Of a DNA stretch of 40,002 nt, positions 1 to 8,512 are shown piece after piece. The stretch is from SAR86 cluster bacterium (GTDB lineage: Bacteria > Pseudomonadota > Gammaproteobacteria > Pseudomonadales > Pseudohongiellaceae). The notes under the pieces are model-generated. The model did no database searches. It was not told the origin of the DNA and worked only from the letters and a program-made list of their open reading frames with translations. Made by a program: the position numbers and the translations under genes. Positions within the stretch are counted from its first letter, which is position 1. Each line of letters begins with the position of its first letter. The stretch covers positions 1 through 40,002 of the forward strand of contig NVVJ01000030.1 of the NCBI GenBank assembly GCA_002402175.1, given 5' to 3'.

Positions 1-33
1 TGGTTTTGCGTGGCGGCGTTGCACGGATCGGGC
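1..33. repeat. 33-bp terminal direct repeat (circular contig overlap), left copy
   Basis: Bases 1-33 are identical to bases 39970-40002. An open reading frame continues in frame through the join. The repeat is best read as the overlap of a circular or circularly permuted assembly rather than a biological terminal repeat, because it lies inside a coding sequence and is very short for a phage terminal redundancy. The non-redundant length is about 39,969 bp. Confidence 0.93.
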
Positions 34-46
34 GGTAATATCGTGA
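1..46 (+). CDS. 3' end of the split small virion-module protein
   Basis: These are the last codons of the gene that begins at 39728, read in frame from base 2 and ending at TGA 44-46. The stop overlaps the probable GTG start of the next gene at 43. Such a one- or two-base stop/start overlap is the normal spacing throughout this genome. Confidence 0.8.
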   Translation, partial: GFAWRRCTDRAVIS

Positions 47-468
47 CAATAGAGCGCACTGAGGACTATCGCAGGGTAAAGCGTCTGGTAGATGCCAACC
101 CGATTGATCAGGAAAGCGAATGGAAGCTGACTATTTCGCGTGATGTTTTCTATTTAATCGAAGTACAAGACGGCGAAGATGTAGGCGTTTGGTGTTTTGA
201 TCCCACAGAAAACGGCGACTATGAAATGCATGCGGCTATGTCGAAAGCTTGTCGGGGTAAGGCTGCCGTAACCAGCGGGCTTGACGCGATCAGGTGGATT
301 TACGAGAATACAGACGCAAACACCATCATTGCCCCCGTGCCGGAATACCTAAAATATGCACAACGCATTCCCATAGCGGCTGGTTTGGTATATGAGGGGA
401 TGAAACACGGCAGGAAAATATACAAAATGCAACGTGAATTATTCAATGAACTAAGCGAGGTGATGTAA
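43..468 (+). CDS. P22 gp14-like head-assembly protein (DUF2824/GNAT-like fold)
   Basis: The protein has 141 residues. The GTG at 43 overlaps the preceding stop, which makes it a better start than the in-frame GTG at 10. The second half has the pattern of an acetyltransferase-like fold: a run of acidic and hydrophobic strands, then a block with conserved Pro-Val-Pro and Ala-Gly-Leu followed by Tyr-Glu-Gly. This matches small phage proteins of the DUF2824 type, to which I recall P22 gp14 being assigned. Its place, directly after the gp10/gp26 positions and before a gp7-like gene, is the same as gene 14 in P22. The role is therefore inferred as an assembly factor for the head or ejection proteins. 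No acetyltransferase activity is claimed. Confidence 0.72.
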   Translation: MTIERTEDYRRVKRLVDANPIDQESEWKLTISRDVFYLIEVQDGEDVGVWCFDPTENGDYEMHAAMSKACRGKAAVTSGLDAIRWIYENTDANTIIAPVPEYLKYAQRIPIAAGLVYEGMKHGRKIYKMQRELFNELSEVM

Positions 469-1296
469 ATGGGTGGCTTTTTTGGTGGCAGCAATGCAGG
501 TGCTTCGGCGGCGGGCGCCGCAAATCGGGGCATTGGCCAAGGTATTGATGAACTTCGCAATCAATTTAATGCAACACGACAATCCTTTCAGCCGTTTATT
601 GACGTTGGACAACAAGCCTTGGGCGGTGTGCAGCAAGCGTCAACAGTGGGCGGATTGGGCGAACGTCTTGGCGCAATCTTTGGCGGTGGCGCACTCGATC
701 CCCTTATTGACGAGCGCACACGGGCGGCACAGGGGCAGCTTGCATCTACTGGGTTGTCCCGATCAGGAACGGCTTTGGAGACAATCGCAGGCATCCCGCA
801 AGAGTTGGGATTGATGATTGAGCAACTTCTAGCAGGACGTGAGCAGCAACTATCAGGGCAGGGCTTCCAAGCTGTTCGGGATGTTGGTCAGTTTGGCGCG
901 AACACGGCTCAGGGCATAGCAGGAAGTCGCACACAACAGGGTCAAAACATATCGAGCGGTATTTTGGCCGACGCACAGTCAGACGCGGCAGGGTTTGGTA
1001 ATTTGATAAACCTTGCATCTACGGCAGCGTTTTCGTTTTCCGATCCGCGCCTGAAAACCAATATTGTTCAGGTTTCATCCATTGGGGATGTTGGCGTTTA
1101 TCAATGGGACTGGATAGAGGCGGCCAAAGGCACAAGCATTGTTGACCAGCCAACAGTTGGATTTATGGCGGATGAGGTTCAAGAGAAATACCCTGAATTT
1201 GTCGGAGAATTGGCGGGCTGGATGGGTATATTCTACGGGCCTCTACTGGATAAGTTGGAAGAAACGTTCCACATTAACACCCGAGAATACGCATAA
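469..1296 (+). CDS. gp7-like ejection (DNA transfer) protein with C-terminal S74-like domain
   Basis: The ATG follows the previous stop directly, with a GAGGTGA ribosome site at 457-463. The 275-residue protein starts with a Gly/Ala-rich segment (residues 1-50). A long Gln/Gly/Ala-rich helical region (50-185) follows, as in ejected virion proteins. The last 85 residues begin with Ser-Asp-Pro-Arg-Leu-Lys (Ser191) and continue with a Gly-Phe-Met-Ala-Asp-Glu-Val block. That resembles the intramolecular chaperone (peptidase S74) domain of tail fibres, whose hallmark is Ser-Asp-x-Arg-Leu-Lys. Position before the gp20- and gp16-like genes supports a gp7-type ejection role. An S74-like ending on such a protein is unusual; it is short and may be degenerate. 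Confidence 0.72.
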   Translation: MGGFFGGSNAGASAAGAANRGIGQGIDELRNQFNATRQSFQPFIDVGQQALGGVQQASTVGGLGERLGAIFGGGALDPLIDERTRAAQGQLASTGLSRSGTALETIAGIPQELGLMIEQLLAGREQQLSGQGFQAVRDVGQFGANTAQGIAGSRTQQGQNISSGILADAQSDAAGFGNLINLASTAAFSFSDPRLKTNIVQVSSIGDVGVYQWDWIEAAKGTSIVDQPTVGFMADEVQEKYPEFVGELAGWMGIFYGPLLDKLEETFHINTREYA

Positions 1297-1305
1297 GGAA
1301 AAAAT

Positions 1306-1530
1306 ATGACACATTTAATCGCAGACTATCTACCTTGGCTTTTATCGGCGATCACAATTTGGATGACTTTGCTTGCAGGTAATATGCATAAATCAGCATG
1401 GTTGGTTGGACTGGGAAATCAGGGATTATGGTTGATTTGGATTGTCGCAACAGGCACTTGGGGATTAATCCCGCTAAATATTGCCTTGTGGGTGGTATAT
1501 GGTCGAAACCATTTGAAATGGAGTAAGTAG
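1306..1530 (+). CDS. Small conserved phage membrane protein
   Basis: The protein has 74 residues with two to three hydrophobic segments (about residues 6-24, 33-50 and 52-64), many Trp residues and a basic C-terminus that should stay in the cytoplasm. The gene sits between the gp7-like and gp20-like ejection genes, with nine bases before it and one after it. That placement suggests it is made with the virion proteins. It might help assemble or lodge the ejected proteins in the inner membrane. The function is not known. Confidence 0.7.
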   Translation: MTHLIADYLPWLLSAITIWMTLLAGNMHKSAWLVGLGNQGLWLIWIVATGTWGLIPLNIALWVVYGRNHLKWSK

Positions 1531-1531
1531 A

Positions 1532-3652
1532 ATGCCAACTCTACAATCAATCGACGGTCGCAGTTTGGTCGCAGATTTAAGCCGAACCTTTGGAAACATT
1601 GAACAGGCTGGGGTTCGTGGTCGGGAAACTCGGCGCGAGGAAAAAGACATTACGCTTGCAGAACAGGCGCGAGGGATAGGCGGGGCAGCTTTACCCGGCA
1701 CGTTCCCAACAACACCAAGCCAACAAGATCGGGCTAGCGGTTTTTTGCGTAAGATTGCACCTAAATTTGCGGATGCGCTTTCACAATTAAATCAAACCCG
1801 CGATCCTGATGGTGTTGATAAGTTGCGCGCAGATGCCGAACAAGGGGCAGTGACCGCAAGTGAAATCTTGGCCGCCAAAACGCAAACACAAAAACAGGCG
1901 ATCATTTTGCGTCGTGCAGAACAGATACGGCAACAGGGCGGCGACACACGCGAACTATTGAAACAGTCTGGCGGCACAGTGGCCGAAATGGATTTGCAGG
2001 CTCAAAAGGCACAGTTGACCAGCAAACACGCACTGGAAGCATTACCGGCCATAACAGATGCCGAACGTTTGCGTGCGCGCGCTGCATTGTCTGTACGCAA
2101 TCCTAACGCTCTTGTGGCCATTCAAAGGGATGAGGCCGTACAGCGTCAGATTGAAGCACGTCAAAGGGCTGAAGCAAGACAGGCCGCAGCCGCAAGGGTT
2201 GCCGCTGGTAGGCGCGCCGCAGCGGCAAAAGCACCGAAAACAAAGCTTGGTAAAAGACTTTCAGATATTCGGGCAGACATTTCAAATGAAAACATTAGCG
2301 CAGAAGTCGGAAACCAGTTGATTGCAGATGCGCGCGGGGAAGCGCAGGCATCAGGCATTGAGGCTCGCACACCGAAAACCGCACTTGGTCAGGCGTCTGC
2401 AAACGTTCAGTCTGATCTTGACGCGGGGGTCATAGATCAAGAGCAGGCGGATATTGAAATAGCCAGCGCACGGGCTGAGGCTGGCGCACCGGCCATTGAA
2501 GCCGCCGACGCTGAAAGAGAAGCGATCAACGCCGCGGGCATACGTGATTTGGCCGTTCTTCAAGATATCCACAGTCAAGGCAAAGAGGTATATGAAGCGC
2601 GTCGCAAAAAAGAGCCAGACTTGCCATCTTTTGAGGATTTCCCTCAATTTAGCCGTGAAACCATCACGCAATTATCAACACCAACCGACCTTCTGGCCGA
2701 ATTACGGGTGAATAATCCAACACTTGCGCCGCAAATTACCGCGTTGGGCAATGCGGCGGTTGCGGTGAAAACGGGCGATCAAGTAACTTGGGATCAGATT
2801 GTTTCACAAACGGGCCTTGAACCGCTAGAAATGACGCAATCAAACTTTCAATTATTGGCAGGCGTATTGACCAGCGACCCCGAAGCCGTGGCGGAGGCTA
2901 TTGGCGGGGAAGGTGGTGGTGATAAAACCGTAGCCACCCTAACAAGAGAACAAGAAATTGCGCGCATTCAAAGAACTCAGGGCGTTTCCGAACAACTTGC
3001 GGCTGGGATTGCTGACGGTGTTATCAAAACTTCTCTTGATCCAAATACTCGCGAAATGATAATCACAAATCTTGCTACGGGTGAATCGCGTATCGCATCA
3101 GCCGAAGAAGTATCCGCAACGCCAACAGACACGGACGGAACCCCGACCCCCGCAGTTGACCCCGGATCGTTTGAGGGCGCAGGGGCAGCCTTTGGCGCCG
3201 GTGGTTTTGGCCTAAACATTGCAAACAATCTTTTGGACGTTGTGGGTTTACCCCCGGCATCACCTGAAGTTCAAAGAACAGTTGCCGCTTTCGATGTATT
3301 GCGTGAAAATCTGACAAACACACTTGCTAGCGCATATAGTGGCCGCGTACCTGCATTTCTATTGAAGAACATTCAAAACTTGACCCCGAAACCCGCATCA
3401 TTAAGCGAGGGGCCAGAAAAAGCACAATCCAAACTTAAAGCGATTGATGCAAGCTTATTGAGGGCCGAAAATGCCGCAGACGCGCGACTTGCTAATCGCA
3501 GAGTTTCCCCAACAACCAGATCAGAAGTTGGAAGGCAGCTATCAGCATTATCAGCCGCGCGCACCGAAATCAGTGCTGCCCTTGCTGGTTTTAGTGAAGG
3601 TCAAAACGCAGGCACAACGCAAAGTGGGATCAAATTTAGGATTGTAGAATAA
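1532..3652 (+). CDS. gp20-like internal virion (ejection) protein
   Basis: The 706-residue protein is rich in Ala, Gln, Glu and Arg, with long predicted coiled-coil stretches (about residues 120-240 and 260-350). A Gly-rich hinge lies near 545-570 and a second helical region near 590-690. Low-complexity helical proteins of this size between gp7-like and gp16-like genes are typical of podovirus ejection proteins that leave the head with the DNA and form a trans-envelope channel. The stop at 3650-3652 overlaps the next ATG by one base. No lytic transglycosylase motif was seen. The assignment rests on composition, size and synteny. Confidence 0.72.
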   Translation: MPTLQSIDGRSLVADLSRTFGNIEQAGVRGRETRREEKDITLAEQARGIGGAALPGTFPTTPSQQDRASGFLRKIAPKFADALSQLNQTRDPDGVDKLRADAEQGAVTASEILAAKTQTQKQAIILRRAEQIRQQGGDTRELLKQSGGTVAEMDLQAQKAQLTSKHALEALPAITDAERLRARAALSVRNPNALVAIQRDEAVQRQIEARQRAEARQAAAARVAAGRRAAAAKAPKTKLGKRLSDIRADISNENISAEVGNQLIADARGEAQASGIEARTPKTALGQASANVQSDLDAGVIDQEQADIEIASARAEAGAPAIEAADAEREAINAAGIRDLAVLQDIHSQGKEVYEARRKKEPDLPSFEDFPQFSRETITQLSTPTDLLAELRVNNPTLAPQITALGNAAVAVKTGDQVTWDQIVSQTGLEPLEMTQSNFQLLAGVLTSDPEAVAEAIGGEGGGDKTVATLTREQEIARIQRTQGVSEQLAAGIADGVIKTSLDPNTREMIITNLATGESRIASAEEVSATPTDTDGTPTPAVDPGSFEGAGAAFGAGGFGLNIANNLLDVVGLPPASPEVQRTVAAFDVLRENLTNTLASAYSGRVPAFLLKNIQNLTPKPASLSEGPEKAQSKLKAIDASLLRAENAADARLANRRVSPTTRSEVGRQLSALSAARTEISAALAGFSEGQNAGTTQSGIKFRIVE

Positions 3653-6315
3653 TGGCTATTCTTGAAATTCAAGGTAAACGCGTCGAGGTAGACGATAGTT
3701 TCAAAGACCTATCGCCCGAAGAACAGGCGGCAACAGTTGATGAAATTGCGGCCTCTATGGGCATCACTGGCGAAAGCACAACGCAACGCTTGCTAGGTCA
3801 ATTCAACAAATCAGCCGCCGAAGGGTTTGGCGGTTTGGTTGATTTTATCAATCCATTCGACAAACCAAATGTAATCGCTGGTTTCGAAATACCGTCAACA
3901 GGATCAGCCGCCGAGGGGCTGAAGTCGGCCTTTCGAGGCATTGGCGCGGCTGTAGCAGATAGGCCAGCCGAAGGTATTGCCGAAAACTTAGCCGCTGGAT
4001 CAGGCTTAGCGGCTTCGATGTTTGCACCGGGTGCGGGCGCAATCAAGGGCCTTAAGGGCGTTGGCGGTGTAGTCGGCGGTGTGGCTGATGATGCAATTCG
4101 AGCCATGTTGACAAAAGCGGGTTTGGTTTCTGAAATAGCGGCTGGCGGTATTGCCGAGGCGGGTGCAGAGATTGCCGAACAGCGCGGCGCATCCCCACTT
4201 GTTCAAGACCTTGTGAGAATTGCCGCACCCGTTGGCGTTCTGGCAACCGTACCAGCGGCAGCCCGTGGCGTTGCAGCCTTGGCGAAGAAAACCCCTTTGG
4301 GTGCCGCCGTAAGGGTAGGCGCGCGCATGGCGGGAGAGGTCAAACGATCACTTGCACCACAGACAGAAGGCGGGGCTGAAGCCATTGCGGCGGAACGTGT
4401 TCGGCAACTTGTCGGCGGTGAAAAGAGGGCGGCTAAACTTGCTAAAAAGATTGATCCAGATAGTAGATTGAAATTAACCGCCGCGCAACAAGTTGAAGAC
4501 CCTGTTTTATTGGGCCTTGAGCGTCAGGCTCGGATTGAAGACCCTCTTGTTCGGGAACGTCTGGACGCGCGTCAAACAGCATCGCGTGAAGCGGCTGGTG
4601 AAGCGATTGCGGGTCTAGGTGGCGATGTTAAAACTGGTCAAACCATTTTCCAAAAGCGCATCGCCAAAGTTAGTGACAGAATGCAAACTAAAATTGATGA
4701 TGCTCTAAAAATTGCGGATGTTGGTGTTGAGGCATCTGGCCCGCGCGCATCGGAAACCCAAGCATCACTTAATTCTGTTGAACGTATCAAGACGGCCTTG
4801 GGTGAAGAACTTGCCACAGAAAAGGCATTGTGGGAAGCAGTGCCAAAAACCGACGTTGTACCGGTCAGGGTTGCCAGGGAAACCGCGCTTGACCTTATTC
4901 AGAACACGCCCCGCGCTCAGCAAGGCGACATTCCAGTTGCGGCCAGAAACCTATTGGCAGCGGAAGGCGGATTTGGAGAAGCTGAAACAGTTTCAGAACT
5001 TCACGGCCTTTATTCCAGCTTGCGGCAATCCGCGCGCGAGGCCAGTTCAGGCGTTGCGCCGAATGCAAACAAAGCACGGATTGCAAACCAGATAGCTGAC
5101 GGGATTATGATGGATTTAGGGGCGGTAAATGCTGATACTGTTCTCGGAAAATCCATAAATGAGGCCCGCGCGTTTAGTCGTTCATTGCACGAAACCTTTG
5201 ATCAGGGTGCAGTCGGCAGAATATTGAAGCGCAATCTACAAGGTGGCGAAACGATTGCGGGCGAGGCGGCTTTGAGATCCACAGTTCGTCCCGGACCTGC
5301 GGGTGTTGCCGCTGATATTAGCATAAGAGGTGCAGCCCCAGACGCGCAGGGAGATATTGCGGAATTTTTGCGCGGCCAGTTTCTTGACAGTGCCTTTGAT
5401 GCATCAGGCAAATTCACGGCTAAAAATGCTGATAGATGGTTGCGGTCAAACCGAGAACTGTTGACGCGACACCCCGAGCTGAAGGGCGAACTGCAACGCT
5501 CACTTACCAGCCGTAAAAACGCGGATATATTCGCGGCCCGAACAGCGGCGCGACAAGCCCTGATAGAAAACGACAGTGCATCGGCGCGGTTCGCCTTGGC
5601 CCCTGAAGAAAAGGCAGCCAAACAAATATTGGCATCAAGCGACCCTGTTGCAGAAGCGAAGGCTGTAATGGCATCGGCGCGCAAAGATGAAACCGAGTTT
5701 GCGGTTGACGCGGTTAAGGGTGCGTTCACCGAGCATTTAATTGCAGGCGGCACGAGTAAAAGCGGTGTTTTGTCTGGCGATAAACTTGCAAACATCATGA
5801 CAGATAAAAAGCTGATCGGCGCAATGAAACAGATATTTTCGCCCGATGAGTTTAAACGCCTGAAAGACATCACGCGCGAGATTTCCAAGGTTGATCCCAA
5901 GAAAATCACAAGTGTTGATGCGGTGTTAGATACGCCAGCCAATAAGATACTTGAATTTGTCGTGACAACCATTGCGGCCCGTCGCGGTGCGGCTCTTGGT
6001 GCGGGAACAAGTGGCGCATCCCTGAAAACGGCAGCAACGGCTTCGGCTTCGGCTAAAGCGGCCCTGAAGTCCTTAACAAATTCCAGAGCGCGCCAAGTGC
6101 TAATAGATGCAATTGAAGACCCCGCACTGATGAAAGCGCTTTTGGCGACACCTGAACAATTTGCAATTGATCCAGTTATCCGCAATAAGCTTGCACCATA
6201 CTTGGCAGGCGGTGCGGCAACCATTGGACGGACAGACGAACAAGCGGTAGATGAGCAACCCGCAAATACAAATGTAGATTTACAATCACAATTGCGCCAA
6301 CGATTTGGACAATAG
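3652..6315 (+). CDS. gp16-like internal virion (ejection) protein
   Basis: The 887-residue protein starts with a short charged segment followed by hydrophobic Gly/Ala-rich stretches (residues about 95-215) that could insert into membranes. A long helical region with many Ala, Glu and Lys fills the rest. Its place as the last and largest of the ejection genes, directly before the tailspike, matches gene 16 of P22, though P22 gp16 is shorter. It is predicted to be packaged in the head and ejected into the periplasm and inner membrane. No enzymatic motif was recognised. Confidence 0.72.
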   Translation: MAILEIQGKRVEVDDSFKDLSPEEQAATVDEIAASMGITGESTTQRLLGQFNKSAAEGFGGLVDFINPFDKPNVIAGFEIPSTGSAAEGLKSAFRGIGAAVADRPAEGIAENLAAGSGLAASMFAPGAGAIKGLKGVGGVVGGVADDAIRAMLTKAGLVSEIAAGGIAEAGAEIAEQRGASPLVQDLVRIAAPVGVLATVPAAARGVAALAKKTPLGAAVRVGARMAGEVKRSLAPQTEGGAEAIAAERVRQLVGGEKRAAKLAKKIDPDSRLKLTAAQQVEDPVLLGLERQARIEDPLVRERLDARQTASREAAGEAIAGLGGDVKTGQTIFQKRIAKVSDRMQTKIDDALKIADVGVEASGPRASETQASLNSVERIKTALGEELATEKALWEAVPKTDVVPVRVARETALDLIQNTPRAQQGDIPVAARNLLAAEGGFGEAETVSELHGLYSSLRQSAREASSGVAPNANKARIANQIADGIMMDLGAVNADTVLGKSINEARAFSRSLHETFDQGAVGRILKRNLQGGETIAGEAALRSTVRPGPAGVAADISIRGAAPDAQGDIAEFLRGQFLDSAFDASGKFTAKNADRWLRSNRELLTRHPELKGELQRSLTSRKNADIFAARTAARQALIENDSASARFALAPEEKAAKQILASSDPVAEAKAVMASARKDETEFAVDAVKGAFTEHLIAGGTSKSGVLSGDKLANIMTDKKLIGAMKQIFSPDEFKRLKDITREISKVDPKKITSVDAVLDTPANKILEFVVTTIAARRGAALGAGTSGASLKTAATASASAKAALKSLTNSRARQVLIDAIEDPALMKALLATPEQFAIDPVIRNKLAPYLAGGAATIGRTDEQAVDEQPANTNVDLQSQLRQRFGQ

Positions 6316-6326
6316 GAGTTAATTAA

Positions 6327-8237
6327 ATGAGCACGGTATTTAACGAAGATACACAATACTTAAGCATCGGCGGCTTACCTTATGTCGGCGGTAAAATCTA
6401 TATCGGCGTTGTGGATACTGATCCTGTTAAAAATCCAGTAACGATTTATGGAGATCGGGGGTTAACCACGCCAATCGCAAACCCACAACCGATTGATGCC
6501 ACGGGTCGCGCATCGGCGAAAATTTGGGTCGATGGTAAATATTCCCTACAGATCAATGATGTTGATGGCGCGCAGGTTTTCCAAGACCTTGACCGGGGAG
6601 AGAATACAAATAATATTCCTATAATCGGTCTTTCAAATGTATCAGGCGGCAATACAATCACTGCGAACGCTTCACCTGTTTTGACGGCTTATGTTGATAG
6701 GGCATTATATCCATTCAAGGCGCAACAAACCGTTACGGGGCCGACAACGCTTAATATCGACGGGGTTGGGGCGAAACCAATTGTTCAAAATAACGACATC
6801 CCATTAGGGGCGGGCGGCATTAGAACTGATGATAATGTCTGGGTTTCTTACAGCGCAGAAAACGACAATTTCGCCATTGTAAACCAAAAAACAAATCTGG
6901 TTGGTTATCGATCAATAGCAAGCAATGACACGCTAGACGCCAACGACCTTGGGTTTCTTATTGATTGCACAAACGATCTGACATTAGCGTTAACCGCCGC
7001 CGCCACACTGGGGGCAGGCTTTTCTTTCTTCGTCAAGGCAAACGGTGGGATTGTTACGATTGACCCGAACGGCGCCCAAACAATCGACGGCGAGGCAACT
7101 CTTGAATTGTTCGATGGCCAATATGCAGAAATTACATGTGACGGAACGAATTTCCACACGGTAATGTTGCCGAAATCCGAACTTAGATACAGGGCCACGT
7201 CGGCGGCCACCACTGTTGAGCCAAGTGACTTGGGGCGTTTGATCGACTGTACTGCAAGAACTGTCTTAACCCTTAATTCAGCCGCGACGCTTGGCATTGG
7301 GTTTTTCTTTTGGGTTAAGGGAAACGGCGGATCAGTCGGCATAAATCCAAACGGTTCAGAGACAATTGACGGATTGGCAACAAAGGCTATCGCAAGCGGA
7401 TCGTCAACTTTGATTGTATGTGACGGGTTTAATTTTCATACAGCCACAACGGCAACAGCGGCATGGCCAGGTCAGTTTTTCGGCCTGAATACATCTAACG
7501 GCGCCGATCCGGATCATGATGTTAACGTTGCTTTGGGGCAGGCATCATCCGACGACGTTTTGGCCGCGAACATTGTGACTATGAACCTTTTAACGTCGGC
7601 TGGGAAAAAGATTGATGCGTCGTGGGTTGTGGGTGGAAACGTGGGCGGTCTGGATACAGGAACCGTAGCCAACAACAGTTGGTATCATATCTTTCTAATC
7701 ATGCGAACAGATACAGGCGTTGTCGATGTTTTGATTTCGCTAAGCCCGACAAGCCCCACAATGCCAACCGGGTACGATAAAAAACGCCGTATAGGTTCCG
7801 TTTTAACCGATGGTTCTGCAAATATCATAGGATACACGCAGACAGGCGATGAATTTCTTTGGGATACGCCTATTCTGGATATTAACGTAACATTCCCACC
7901 GAATACGGCTGTTACGCGAACCCTTTCAATTCCAACCGGAATAAATGTTCTTTGGAGTGGCGTCGCAAGCCTTGATGACCCCAGCATTGCAGTTACATCA
8001 TACGCGTATATATCACCACTAACGACAGATGATGATGCAGCAATACTTACAAACTCACAAGTGCATTGTGTTTTCACGGGGGCCACAAGCATCGCAACAA
8101 ATTCAGGCAGTTCACCCTTGGAAATACGCACAAACAATTCGGCACAAGTCAGGACACGAATAAGCCTTCAAGACCCGGCCTTGGTTTTCAGCATGAATAC
8201 TATAGGTTGGGTGGATACACGCGGCAGGGAATTTTAG
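6327..8237 (+). CDS. Tailspike or tail-fibre protein with P22-type head-binding domain
   Basis: The protein has 636 residues. Residues 1-95 match the pattern of the P22 tailspike head-binding domain: an early Tyr-Val-Gly-Gly-Lys-Ile-Tyr-Ile-Gly, then Thr-Asp-Pro, a Pro-Ile-x-x-x-Gly turn and a Gln-Val-Phe ending. Residues 194-279 and 287-373 are two diverged copies of one domain with Asp-Leu-Gly-x-Leu-Ile-Asp-Cys-Thr near its start and Pro-Asn-Gly-x-x-Thr-Ile-Asp-Gly in its middle. The remaining 260 residues are beta-rich with no recognised enzymatic motif. The head-binding domain should fix the protein to the gp4/gp10 tail hub, and the distal part presumably meets the host surface. Glycan cleavage cannot be judged from sequence. 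The ribosome site is AGGAG at 6315-6319. Confidence 0.82.
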   Translation: MSTVFNEDTQYLSIGGLPYVGGKIYIGVVDTDPVKNPVTIYGDRGLTTPIANPQPIDATGRASAKIWVDGKYSLQINDVDGAQVFQDLDRGENTNNIPIIGLSNVSGGNTITANASPVLTAYVDRALYPFKAQQTVTGPTTLNIDGVGAKPIVQNNDIPLGAGGIRTDDNVWVSYSAENDNFAIVNQKTNLVGYRSIASNDTLDANDLGFLIDCTNDLTLALTAAATLGAGFSFFVKANGGIVTIDPNGAQTIDGEATLELFDGQYAEITCDGTNFHTVMLPKSELRYRATSAATTVEPSDLGRLIDCTARTVLTLNSAATLGIGFFFWVKGNGGSVGINPNGSETIDGLATKAIASGSSTLIVCDGFNFHTATTATAAWPGQFFGLNTSNGADPDHDVNVALGQASSDDVLAANIVTMNLLTSAGKKIDASWVVGGNVGGLDTGTVANNSWYHIFLIMRTDTGVVDVLISLSPTSPTMPTGYDKKRRIGSVLTDGSANIIGYTQTGDEFLWDTPILDINVTFPPNTAVTRTLSIPTGINVLWSGVASLDDPSIAVTSYAYISPLTTDDDAAILTNSQVHCVFTGATSIATNSGSSPLEIRTNNSAQVRTRISLQDPALVFSMNTIGWVDTRGREF

Positions 8238-8248
8238 GAGTTTATAAA

Positions 8249-8509
8249 ATGGCAACTCAATTTCAAGAAAACATTAACGACATTTGGGTCGATATAAAAT
8301 CCGCCCTTTCCCTTGTTGAAGGGCAAACGTATTCCGCGCAAAACATTGCTCTTGGTACTATTATAATAAGAGAGTCAGCGAGCCTTCCCCCTGATGCCTT
8401 TGGACACATTATAGATCAGAAAGAGTATTCATATCTGACAATCGGCCCCGAAAATATTTATGTCCGTTCAAGATGGGGTGGTGGAAGACTTGCCATTACG
8501 GAGTGCTGA
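8249..8509 (+). CDS. Small tail-module protein of unknown function
   Basis: The 86-residue protein starts at ATG 8249 behind AGGAG at 8236-8240, 11 bases after the tailspike stop. It has no signal peptide or membrane segment. It lies between two large beta-rich tail genes, so an accessory structural role is plausible. I do not recognise the family. Confidence 0.65.
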   Translation: MATQFQENINDIWVDIKSALSLVEGQTYSAQNIALGTIIIRESASLPPDAFGHIIDQKEYSYLTIGPENIYVRSRWGGGRLAITEC

Positions 8510-8512
8510 ATC

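Noticed and set aside
1..33. Biological direct terminal repeat
   Set aside because: Thirty-three bases inside a gene are too short for a T7-type repeat; an assembly overlap of a circular molecule explains it.
5202..6356. Long leftward frame of 384 codons
   Set aside because: It is the antisense shadow of the gp16-like gene, with a Ser/Ala-rich composition typical of mirror frames and no ribosome site.
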